Shown: positions 1 through 5,897, numbered from the stretch's first letter. The stretch is DNA of 5,897 nucleotides from Spirochaetales bacterium (GCA_011049745.1 DRHE01000018.1:1-5897); one strand, 5' to 3'. Numbers and translations: made by a program. Notes: a model not told the origin generated them from the sequence alone.

Positions 1-1431
1 GCCCTGATCCAGTCGGTAGAGATGCGGCATGGGAAGCAGGATATCCCTACCCTCTCTGCTTTCAATAACCAACCATGAATCCTGAGTAGTAAAATATTCA
101 ACAACCCGGCCGGGATTGAAAGAGCTCTTTAAAAGCATGGTCAGCTTTTTACTGACCAGGAGATCGGCAACCCTGGCCCGTGAGGCCTGATTACTCCTCT
201 TTTTCCGGTCAACAACCAGCAGAAATTCCAGGTTATTCACCTTGCGGGAAATGCTCTGTTTCCCCCCCTTGTATTTAATATAATCGCTGGTGAAGAGATC
301 AACCCGGCCCTGAGAAGCCAGCATATCAGTTAATTCTCCAAAGGGGATAATCCCTTCGGTGTTATAGCTTACCATTAGATAGCGGCAATCTATGGATGAA
401 AGAAGCATCCTAAAGGCTTCAGGAGCGCTCTCTTTATAACAGTAGGGCGATTTGGTTTTAACCCAATCCCTTCTAATTGCCGCCTTGTTTTTCAAGACAC
501 CTGCGGTGTTGAACTCAATATCTGCTGCCGGCTTATCCCACAAAGCTATTGTATTTAGAAGATGATAATTGCTGCCATATTGGTGCTGATTGTAGGGTGG
601 ATCAATATAGCAGATATCGCCGCTGCGGCCGCTTAAGAACTGCGCCGCATCAAGGCGAAACACCTCGGTCCTTTCAGGGCTGTCAATCAATACCGGCATT
701 TCCAGATGAATCGGCTCCATGATCCTCTTTAGAGCATCTTTGCCGTGACCGCCGAAACCCTTATGGCAGGCCTTGAATACGCCGGAGGTATTGGTGTGGG
801 TGGCGCACTGGTAGAGCAGCGAAGCTAAAAGCAGCTCTTTCTCTATGCGGCGGCGGCGGCTCCTGCTGCTGCTACTACTACTGCTGCTCCTGCTGTTGCT
901 CTCTTCCTGCGCGAATCCGGGATAAAGCTCCTCTATTTTACTGCGCAGTCCATCAATTCTCAGTCCATTCTCAAGGGTGTAGAAAAGCCTTTCCCTGCGG
1001 TAATCTGCAGCGGCTGTATCCTGCGGTGAATAATACCTGGAGATATAGCGCTCCGTCTCAGGCGGCGGGGAAAGATTATTGAGAAAACTGAAAATCCCTT
1101 CATATCCGCCCCTATCAGCAAAGAGCTCAGCCGCTTCACCTGCATTAACAGCTAGATGAGCACGGTTGATTATATAAGAATAGAACTCCCAGTCATTTGC
1201 CAGCACCTTCAGACCCATTAAACGCGCCAGCCGGGCAACAGCCCCGGAACCGGCAAAGGGATCGAGGAAGACTACCCTTTCCTGATCTAAATCGTTGCAT
1301 ATCCGGCTCACAGCATAATGGAGAAAGCCCAGCAGGGCCCTTTTATTGCCTATATAGGCTATCAGATGGCGGGTCAGGTAGGGATGTTTTAAATCAAAAA
1401 AGGACAGCATATGCTGCTTTACAGCTTGCAT
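1..1431 (-). CDS. D12-class N6-adenine DNA methyltransferase, 3'-truncated by the window edge
   Basis: This reading frame is open for 477 codons from an ATG at 1431 to the left edge, so the C-terminus is missing. The product should transfer a methyl group from S-adenosylmethionine to adenine N6 in a specific DNA site. Motifs are in the order of the alpha/D12 (Dam-like) class: YIGNK at residues 26-30, the AdoMet-binding FAGSG at 59-63 inside FLDPFAGSG, NDWE at 79-82, a variable target-recognition region, and the catalytic DPPY at 277-280 followed by NQHQYGSNYH. A later YNTEGIIPF segment is also typical. Residues 178-195 form a Ser/Arg low-complexity tract. In-frame TAA and TAG codons directly precede the 1431 ATG; a second ATG at 1410 is an alternative start, and neither has a clear Shine-Dalgarno sequence. 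The gene is divergent from murE. No restriction endonuclease is visible, so it may be an orphan methylase or the partner may lie to the left. Family call is firm; target sequence is unknown. Confidence 0.93.
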   Translation of the reverse strand, partial: MQAVKQHMLSFFDLKHPYLTRHLIAYIGNKRALLGFLHYAVSRICNDLDQERVVFLDPFAGSGAVARLARLMGLKVLANDWEFYSYIINRAHLAVNAGEAAELFADRGGYEGIFSFLNNLSPPPETERYISRYYSPQDTAAADYRRERLFYTLENGLRIDGLRSKIEELYPGFAQEESNSRSSSSSSSSRSRRRRIEKELLLASLLYQCATHTNTSGVFKACHKGFGGHGKDALKRIMEPIHLEMPVLIDSPERTEVFRLDAAQFLSGRSGDICYIDPPYNQHQYGSNYHLLNTIALWDKPAADIEFNTAGVLKNKAAIRRDWVKTKSPYCYKESAPEAFRMLLSSIDCRYLMVSYNTEGIIPFGELTDMLASQGRVDLFTSDYIKYKGGKQSISRKVNNLEFLLVVDRKKRSNQASRARVADLLVSKKLTMLLKSSFNPGRVVEYFTTQDSWLVIESREGRDILLPMPHLYRLDQG

Positions 1432-1497
1432 CTATTATGCCGGTCATGCTAATGGATATTGATGAATAAGACAATGGGTGCTAAGCTTTTAAAAACT

Positions 1498-1501
1498 GGA
1501 G
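1498..1501 (+). promoter_or_regulatory. Shine-Dalgarno sequence that decides the murE start
   Basis: GGAG lies 5 bases before the ATG at 1507. The in-frame upstream candidates (TTG 1459, ATG 1462, ATG 1474) have no comparable site. The residues after 1507 (MTLSGLLQNIEIL) look like a normal MurE N-terminus, so the 16 extra upstream residues are probably not translated. I found no convincing sigma-70 promoter in the 75 bp between the two divergent genes. Confidence 0.6.
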
Positions 1502-1506
1502 TCAGG

Positions 1507-3021
1507 ATGACACTTTCCGGGTTATTACAGAACATTGAGATCTTGAAGAGCCACGGCAGCCTGGACCAGGCAATCAAGGGCATCGCCTATGATTCCCGTG
1601 AAGTCAAAGAGGGCTTCCTCTTTGCCGCACTTCAAGGCCTGCATATCGACGGTCACCGCTATATTGAAGAGGCAATAGCAAGAGGCGCCGTAGCCGTGCT
1701 TCACTCACAAGCTTTAAGTCAATACCGCCGGGAAATCAGCTATATTCAGGTCGAAAATTCCCGCCGCGCACTCTCTCCTCTCGCCGCCGCCCTTTATAAT
1801 TATCCCTCACGGGAGCTGACCGTTGTCGGGGTTACCGGCACTGACGGTAAAAGCTCAACAGTCTGGTTTATCTACCAGCTCTGTGAAGCATTAAAAAAAT
1901 CCGCCGGGTTTATATCCACAGTACAATTTAAGGCACAAGCCGGAGAGGAAAAAAACACCCTGCGCCAGTCAACACCGGAGGCCCCGGCAATCCATAAACT
2001 ATTGAGGCAAATAAAGGATTCCGGCAGCACTATTGCCATAGTAGAAGCGACCTCTCATGGGCTCTCCTCCCGCACCAGCCGGCTGGCAAATGTGGACTTC
2101 GATGTTGCCATTTTGACCAACGTCACCCATGAGCACCTGGAGTTTCACGGTACTTTCGCGCAATACAGGTCGGACAAGGCCAATCTCTTCCGCGCCCTGT
2201 CCCGTTCGCCGCAGAAAGCGCACATCCCCCGCTTCGGCGTAGTCAATATGGATGACCCCAACCATGAATACTTCCGCAGTCAGAGTGACTCTCCTGTGTT
2301 CAGCTACTCCCTCAACAACCGCCAGGCCGATCTCTATGCTTCAAATGTGGCGTCTTATCTTTCCGGCTCCACCTTTACCCTTCATCACCAGGCAGAGGAG
2401 CAAAGCGCCGCAGTGAGCCTGCCCGGCCTCTTTAACCTGGAAAACATCATGGCCGCTGCTCTCACGGTTATTAAGCTCTTTGAGGTTCCTTTAGCCGCTG
2501 TCTGCGCGCAACTCACCGCGGTCAAGGGAGTTAAGGGGCGCATGGAAATCGTGGATCTCGGTCAGCCCTTTCGGGTTTTTGTAGACTATGCCCATACCCC
2601 CGGGGCTTTCATGAGACTGCTGCCCCTGGTAAAAGAGCATACCCGGGGCAAACTAACTGCAGTATTCGGTTCTGCGGGAGAGCGTGACATTGAAAAACGG
2701 GTTCAACAGGGTGAAATTGCCGCCCGCTACTGTGACCGTATTATCCTTACCGATGAAGATCCGCGGGGTGAGGATCCTATGACCATTATCCGCCAAATTG
2801 CTTCAGCCATAGAGCAGGCTGCTCCGGGTAAAGAGCTCTTTCTGGTAGCTGACCGCAAGGAGGCTATCAAGCTGGCCCTGACCAGGGCTGAGAATGAAGA
2901 TACTGTTCTGCTGCTGGGCAAGGGTCACGAGTCGACTATTATCTATAGTACCGGAGCTGTGCATTGGGATGAGCATGGCACAGCCCTCTTATGCCTGGAA
3001 GAACTGGGCTACCGCGGGTGA
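1507..3021 (+). CDS. murE: UDP-N-acetylmuramoyl-tripeptide synthetase (MurE, Mur ligase)
   Basis: This cytoplasmic enzyme uses ATP to add the third residue, a diamino acid, to UDP-MurNAc-L-Ala-D-Glu in peptidoglycan synthesis. The 504-residue length is normal for the family. Visible signatures are an N-terminal substrate-binding domain with AYDSREVKEGFLFAAL (residues 27-42), the P-loop GTDGKSST (111-118), STPEAP (155-160), VEATSHGL (179-186), the lysine of RSDKANLF that is normally carbamylated (K224), NLENIMAA (310-317), DYAHTP (360-365), GSAGERD (388-394) and GKGHE (471-475). The third-residue specificity motif, DNPR in meso-diaminopimelate enzymes, reads EDPR (417-420): the arginine is kept but the two preceding residues differ. 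The substrate (diaminopimelate, ornithine or lysine) therefore cannot be fixed from sequence. An ATG with a GGAG site at 1507 is preferred over upstream starts. The stop overlaps the start of the next gene. Confidence 0.95.
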   Translation: MTLSGLLQNIEILKSHGSLDQAIKGIAYDSREVKEGFLFAALQGLHIDGHRYIEEAIARGAVAVLHSQALSQYRREISYIQVENSRRALSPLAAALYNYPSRELTVVGVTGTDGKSSTVWFIYQLCEALKKSAGFISTVQFKAQAGEEKNTLRQSTPEAPAIHKLLRQIKDSGSTIAIVEATSHGLSSRTSRLANVDFDVAILTNVTHEHLEFHGTFAQYRSDKANLFRALSRSPQKAHIPRFGVVNMDDPNHEYFRSQSDSPVFSYSLNNRQADLYASNVASYLSGSTFTLHHQAEEQSAAVSLPGLFNLENIMAAALTVIKLFEVPLAAVCAQLTAVKGVKGRMEIVDLGQPFRVFVDYAHTPGAFMRLLPLVKEHTRGKLTAVFGSAGERDIEKRVQQGEIAARYCDRIILTDEDPRGEDPMTIIRQIASAIEQAAPGKELFLVADRKEAIKLALTRAENEDTVLLLGKGHESTIIYSTGAVHWDEHGTALLCLEELGYRG

Positions 3022-4694
3022 TAACCTGCCGCACCAGGCTTTGCTCCAGGCTCTTTCCCGGATTGCTGCTCTTTTTTTCCGGCCTGGTTCTTGCGGCCGG
3101 TAATTCCACCGGCAGCGGCGATCATACTCTCCTGCCCACCATCCTTCCCCCGCCGGAACTTATTCTGGAGTTTAATTTAGAAAGCCTTGCACAGCTAAAC
3201 CCTGCAGAAAATCCTTTTTCAACGATTACTGGACTGGCCGCAGGCAATAACCAGATCCTGCTAAGCTTTGCCAACACCTATATTGCCCTGGGGCCTCTCT
3301 TCGAGATTACACCCCACACCGCATCCGGGCTTTTTAATCCCCTGGAATTGCCCCCGGGCTTTACCCCTGCAAATATTCTGCTGAACAGCCGGGAAGAGAT
3401 TGTTCTCTTTGATAGAGAGAGCGGCGATATTCTCTTTATTCAACCCCTGGCCGGCAGCCGGCAAAAATATTCAACCAATTTAGAATGGACAGACACCTTC
3501 TCCGGAATCAGGGGGGGAGGCGTTGCCCTGCTTAAAGGGAGAGAGCTGAATATCTTCCTGCGCAGGCAGGGCGACCTTAAAGGGCAAACCATAAAGCTCC
3601 CCTTCGGCATCTATACTGCAATGGCCTCCGACCGTGAAGGCAACTTGTGGCTATATGACAGCGCAGGCAGGGTAATACACATTCTGGACTTTACAGGAAA
3701 AGAAAGGGGTATGATTCGGCCAAAGATCCTGATGGCGGATATGCCCCTGCCCCAGGCCCTGCAGGTATATCCGAACGGCAGTTTCCTGCTGGGCGGCAGC
3801 GGCAAGCTCTGGAAGTTCTCAACCCTTGGGCAGGTGGTCTGGCAGCTCGACAGTATTCCCGGCGCCTACCGCGAGGCCCTGCCGCCCCTATTCCAGGTAA
3901 TCCTGGATCCCCATGACAATTCCTTGCTGCTGCTCGATCTGCCTGCCAACAGGATATTAAAGTTCAGGGAAAGAGAAGCGGCGGACCAGGCTGCAGATGA
4001 TATTGCCGGCAGCGACATTGCTGGTCAATTATCCGCTCTGACCCGGGGTTTCAGGGCCGCCCTCCCCGGCTACAGGGAAAAGCTGATCGATCTATGCCTG
4101 GAGAATGACCTCTACCTTTTAGCGGGTCAATACATTATATCTCAATCCGAAAGAGATGACCACCAGGAGTTTATTGAGCGGGCAACGGCCTTTGCCCTGG
4201 CCTCTATGGCTTTGAAAATGAAGAAAAGACTGCTGCTCCCGAAAGCGGATAAGCTCTACGGAGCTGCACTGGATATATTCCGCAGGCTTAACTTGAATGA
4301 TCCGGTGAACCCCGGCCTGCCGGAATTGATCAGGGGACTCAAAGTAAAAAGGAAAGAGATAAGAGGAGTACTTTATCAGGAAGAGTTCATCAGCTTAAAA
4401 AAAGATACTTCAGGGGCACTCTGGCTGGAAAACCTATCTACCCGCAAGATCGATAACCTGGAGCTGACTTACAGCTTAGGCAGGTCGACCACCGAGCCTG
4501 CTTATTACTACATCGGCGAACTTCAACCCCACCAGAAGGCCAGGCTTGACCCGCCGGAAATGGCGGAGCTGCTGAACCGCCAGGACTTGGCTGAGGATCT
4601 GCATTTACGCCTGGCCCTCTTAGCCCGTTTTACCGCCGCAGGTAAAGCACAGGTCAACTACGCCTCCATTGACTTTGCACTGAATGTGGAATAA
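3018..4694 (+). CDS. Secreted protein of unknown function, probable NHL/beta-propeller-like N-terminal half
   Basis: I do not recognise a named family. Translation from the GTG at 3018 gives 558 residues; that GTG overlaps the murE TGA as GTGA, which suggests coupled translation. An in-frame ATG at 2991 would overlap murE by 31 bases and has no ribosome site. The N-terminus is a good Sec signal peptide: arginine-rich start (residues 5-11), hydrophobic core 12-25, likely cleavage after VLA at 24-26. Residues about 66-320 are beta-rich with repeating patterns such as ASDREGNLWLYDSAGRVIHI and LDPHDNSLLLLDLPANRILKF, which resemble NHL/six-bladed propeller strands. Residues about 335-450 look helical, possibly TPR-like, and 451-558 look beta-rich. 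The protein probably acts in the periplasm or at the cell surface. Pairing with murE hints at an envelope role, but that is inference only. There is no cysteine lipobox at the predicted cleavage site. Confidence 0.8.
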   Translation: MITCRTRLCSRLFPGLLLFFSGLVLAAGNSTGSGDHTLLPTILPPPELILEFNLESLAQLNPAENPFSTITGLAAGNNQILLSFANTYIALGPLFEITPHTASGLFNPLELPPGFTPANILLNSREEIVLFDRESGDILFIQPLAGSRQKYSTNLEWTDTFSGIRGGGVALLKGRELNIFLRRQGDLKGQTIKLPFGIYTAMASDREGNLWLYDSAGRVIHILDFTGKERGMIRPKILMADMPLPQALQVYPNGSFLLGGSGKLWKFSTLGQVVWQLDSIPGAYREALPPLFQVILDPHDNSLLLLDLPANRILKFREREAADQAADDIAGSDIAGQLSALTRGFRAALPGYREKLIDLCLENDLYLLAGQYIISQSERDDHQEFIERATAFALASMALKMKKRLLLPKADKLYGAALDIFRRLNLNDPVNPGLPELIRGLKVKRKEIRGVLYQEEFISLKKDTSGALWLENLSTRKIDNLELTYSLGRSTTEPAYYYIGELQPHQKARLDPPEMAELLNRQDLAEDLHLRLALLARFTAAGKAQVNYASIDFALNVE

Positions 4695-4700
4695 ACATTC
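4682..4700. repeat. Inverted repeat spanning the stop codon of the secreted-protein gene
   Basis: GAATGT at 4682-4687 pairs perfectly with ACATTC at 4695-4700 around a 7-base loop that contains the TAA stop. There is no T-run after it, so it is not a classic terminator. It could protect the 3' end of the message or be chance. Confidence 0.35.
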
Positions 4701-4731
4701 GTATCAATATAAAGTTTCATAATTCCCAAAT

Positions 4732-4752
4732 TTCAATGTCAATTCCATTGAA
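4732..4752. repeat. Inverted repeat that overlaps the terminator stem
   Basis: TTCAATG at 4732-4738 pairs perfectly with CATTGAA at 4746-4752 around a 7-base loop. Its right arm shares GAA (4750-4752) with the left arm of the terminator hairpin, so in RNA the two structures exclude each other. Confidence 0.4.
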
Positions 4753-4770
4753 CACTTGAGTGTTCTTTTT
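4750..4770 (+). terminator. Probable Rho-independent terminator of the murE transcription unit
   Basis: GAACAC (4750-4755), loop TTGA (4756-4759) and GTGTTC (4760-4765) form a 6-bp stem followed directly by five Ts (4766-4770). It lies 55 bases after the stop of the secreted-protein gene. The stem is short and only half GC, so termination may be weak. On the opposite strand there is no T-run after the stem, so it should not act for the genes converging from the right. Confidence 0.5.
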
Positions 4771-4899
4771 AAATTCCTAACTTCTTAGGATTCAGACCCA
4801 CTTCTCTGGCCATCCGGATATGGGCATGAGAAAGATGGTATCTATTTCGAGCATCGATCCATCTTTGATATTTCTCAGGAATCTTTTTTCTTTTGCCAT
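4769..4899 (-). pseudogene. Frameshifted and shortened copy of the short 'IPEKYQ...LNPKKLG' conserved protein family
   Basis: A consensus ribosome site and ATG (4899) open a frame that reads MAKEKRFLRN and stops after 35 residues at 4792 with no family likeness. One frame over, from 4882 to 4772, the sequence reads IPEKYQRWIDARNRYHL, then LSHAHIRMAREVGLNPKKLGI, then a TAA at 4771-4769. This matches a widespread small bacterial protein of unknown function that I recall as about 80 residues long. Changing the A-run at 4884-4889 from six to seven As would join the ATG to this frame as MAKEKKIPEKY. The C-terminal half, which in the family continues after LGK into an NHKQEPWK-like stretch, is absent. 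The gene lies 18 bases downstream of the B3/4 gene on the same strand. A sequencing error could explain the frame change but not the missing C-terminus. Family recognition is from memory. Confidence 0.7.
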
Positions 4900-4908
4900 A
4901 GGCTAATA

Positions 4909-4914
4909 TCCTTC
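4909..4914 (-). promoter_or_regulatory. Ribosome binding site of the broken small gene
   Basis: GAAGGA on the minus strand lies 9 bases before the ATG at 4899-4897 and just after the stop codon of the upstream B3/4 gene. It marks this ATG as the original start and shows that the frame change lies inside the coding region, not at a wrongly chosen start. Confidence 0.6.
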
Positions 4915-4917
4915 GAC

Positions 4918-5595
4918 TCAACCTGCACTAAGAATCTCAAGCGATTGTACAATTGCTTGCGGTGAAAAGAGCATTATGTATGTTTGAATATCATTTAGGT
5001 GTTGATGAACAGCTTGTTGGCTTATACCTTGTGGTGCATAAACCACAAAGAGTGCATGATTTGTATCTGCTCTTATTTGTGTTCGTTTATCTGGGCCATA
5101 TATGACACTTGAAATAACGCCCTGTTCGTCTGTCATGATCATGTCACCGGCTTTTAATAGCTGATCTTTACCATTGAGCAGTGTATATTTCTCAGTTCCA
5201 CTTGACACGTCAATTGTCACTGGTTTTTGTACAGCATCAAGATCGTGGCCCGCTGTTAACAACATATTCTTAAGTTCTGCCATAAACATAGCTTTTATAA
5301 GTGCTGCAACATTAGGTATTGATTTTCCTTTTAAGACAACAGACTCTAATTGAAGCAAGACGTGGTATGTTTTTTTGAAATGTCTGTAGTACTCGGTGTA
5401 CACTTTAATTGTTGAAATATCCCTGAGCGACTCTTTAGTGCAGCCATAAAAAGCGGAATGTAAATGCTCTTCTAATTCAGTTTTCTGGTTATTTAGTGCA
5501 GTATTATCCTTTGGGTTGCTTACACTATTGATAACAAGTACCCCTACATCTGCACCAGGAAATGTTTTCCTCCATTTTTCTGAGACTTTGAACAT
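4918..5595 (-). CDS. Stand-alone B3/4-domain protein (domain shared with phenylalanyl-tRNA synthetase beta subunit)
   Basis: The 225-residue product looks like the free-standing B3/4 proteins, whose domain in PheRS beta takes part in tRNA binding and editing of mischarged tRNA. The molecular role of the free-standing form is not established; editing or hydrolysis of misacylated tRNA is a reasonable guess. Recognisable stretches are MFKVSEKW at the start, VGVLVINSVSNPK (17-29), YYRHFKKTYHV (69-79), LESVVLKGKSIPNVAALIKA (83-102), MAELKNMLLTAGHDLD (105-120), TLLNGKDQLLKAGD (138-151), SSVIYGPDKRTQI (162-174) and LFVVYAPQG (182-190). Length is about normal and there is no signal peptide or membrane segment, so it is cytoplasmic. 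The ATG at 5595 has GGAG 11 bases upstream and gives the expected N-terminus. Base composition is visibly more AT-rich than in the murE region. It is the first gene of a probable two-gene unit with the broken small gene. Confidence 0.88.
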   Translation of the reverse strand: MFKVSEKWRKTFPGADVGVLVINSVSNPKDNTALNNQKTELEEHLHSAFYGCTKESLRDISTIKVYTEYYRHFKKTYHVLLQLESVVLKGKSIPNVAALIKAMFMAELKNMLLTAGHDLDAVQKPVTIDVSSGTEKYTLLNGKDQLLKAGDMIMTDEQGVISSVIYGPDKRTQIRADTNHALFVVYAPQGISQQAVHQHLNDIQTYIMLFSPQAIVQSLEILSAG

Positions 5596-5606
5596 ATTAA
5601 GTCTTG

Positions 5607-5610
5607 CTCC
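5607..5610 (-). promoter_or_regulatory. Ribosome binding site of the B3/4-domain gene
   Basis: GGAG on the minus strand lies 11 bases before the ATG at 5595-5593, slightly farther than ideal. The frame stays open farther upstream without a better start, so this site supports the chosen ATG. Confidence 0.45.
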
Positions 5611-5632
5611 ATTTTTTGAAGATGATTAAAAG

Positions 5633-5638
5633 AGTATA
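5633..5638 (-). promoter_or_regulatory. Possible -10 box for the B3/4-domain gene
   Basis: TATACT on the minus strand matches five of six bases of the sigma-70 -10 consensus and would place a transcript start about 30 bases before the ATG at 5595. No good -35 box is seen at the usual distance, so this is a weak call. Confidence 0.25.
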
Positions 5639-5875
5639 CAGCATTTTTGAAACGTCGTGTAGGTGAAAAATTACATGCGGTATTAGAATCACCATATATC
5701 TGGATTGTTTCTGACAAGATTATAATGTGAGCTTCAGAAGAATAGAGGTTTCAGACTACTATCTCTGACATATCCGGGTAATACCAGAAATCCAAAGAAC
5801 TTTTTAGGCTATCAAAGCAGTGAAAAAATATGGCTCGGTTTAGCTATTGAAATGAAAAAATAGGGAAGATCGAAT

Positions 5876-5897
5876 ATGGAGAGCTTAAGCGGAAAGC
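5876..5897 (+). CDS. Possible start of a gene running off the right edge
   Basis: An ATG at 5876 (MESLSGK, seven codons before the edge) is preceded by GGGAAGA at 5863-5869, a fair ribosome site with 6-base spacing. Too little is present to identify a product, and it may be chance. Confidence 0.25.

Larger units (their letters stand above)
5596..5875 (+). other. Stretch without a convincing gene; two overlapping open frames that may be a decayed coding remnant
   Basis: The minus strand here is rich in stops. On the plus strand one frame is open from 5626 to a TGA at 5728-5730, reading for example EYTAFLKRRVGEKLHAVLE and SPYIWIVSDKI. A second frame is open from 5726 to a TAG at 5861-5863, reading for example GFRLLSLTYPGN and LGYQSSEKIWLGLAIEMKK. 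Neither has a usable start with a ribosome site, and they overlap by a few bases, as expected if a single frame change had split one coding region. I do not recognise either sequence, and open stretches of 34 and 45 codons can arise by chance in AT-rich DNA. Confidence 0.2.

Noticed and set aside
847..900. A CRISPR array or tandem-repeat element
   Set aside because: The repeat unit is three bases, in frame within the methyltransferase, with no spacers, so it is a low-complexity coding tract.
1197..1469. Plus-strand open frame of 90 codons
   Set aside because: It lies opposite the conserved N-terminal motifs of the methyltransferase and its translation is low-information Pro/Arg/Gly-rich sequence, so it is a shadow frame.
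1459..1506. A 16-residue N-terminal extension of MurE from the TTG at 1459
   Set aside because: It has no ribosome site, and the downstream ATG at 1507 has one and matches the usual MurE N-terminus.
1999..2265. Minus-strand open frame of 88 codons inside murE
   Set aside because: It is antisense to conserved MurE motifs and has no recognisable protein pattern or ribosome site.
4775..4790. TCCTAA/TTAGGA hairpin as a second terminator
   Set aside because: It has no T-run on either strand and lies inside the coding remnant of the small gene, where it encodes conserved residues NPKKLG.
5721..5726. TATAAT as a promoter -10 box
   Set aside because: It matches the consensus perfectly, but no -35-like hexamer lies at a suitable distance on the plus strand, and no supported gene follows closely enough.

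Overview
The window looks bacterial, and its first 4.7 kb probably come from a Gram-negative, possibly spirochaete-like, chromosome. Three things suggest this: a secreted protein with a Sec-type signal peptide, moderately GC-rich coding sequence, and a MurE of an atypical subtype (GTDGKSST P-loop, VEATSHGL instead of the common EVSSHGL, EDPR instead of DNPR) that resembles spirochaete MurE sequences as I remember them. The phylum call is an inference from memory and is only tentative.

Layout. Positions 1-1431 (minus strand) hold most of a D12-class N6-adenine DNA methyltransferase whose C-terminus lies beyond the left edge. It is divergent from murE, with a gap of about 75 bp. murE (1507-3021, plus) encodes the ligase that adds the third amino acid of the peptidoglycan stem peptide. 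Its stop codon overlaps a GTG start in a GTGA arrangement, so the next gene (3018-4694, plus) is probably translationally coupled to it. That gene encodes a secreted protein of unknown function with a probable NHL/beta-propeller-like N-terminal half, a helical middle and a beta-rich C-terminus. A short hairpin plus T-run at 4750-4770 probably ends this two-gene unit.

From about 4695 the base composition drops visibly toward AT-rich and the gene style changes. On the minus strand lies a free-standing B3/4-domain protein (5595-4918; the domain is otherwise found in the beta subunit of phenylalanyl-tRNA synthetase). Eighteen bases after it is a broken copy of a very short conserved gene (4899-4769). 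This copy keeps a good ribosome binding site and ATG but has a one-base frame change in an A-run and lacks its usual C-terminal half. The last 300 bases hold no convincing gene, only weak plus-strand open stretches and a possible gene start at 5876.

I see no CRISPR array, tRNA, rRNA, transposase or recognisable defence operon. The best leads are the broken small gene and its A-run, the atypical MurE substrate motif, the Ser/Arg trinucleotide tract inside the methyltransferase, and the cluster of competing hairpins at the compositional junction.
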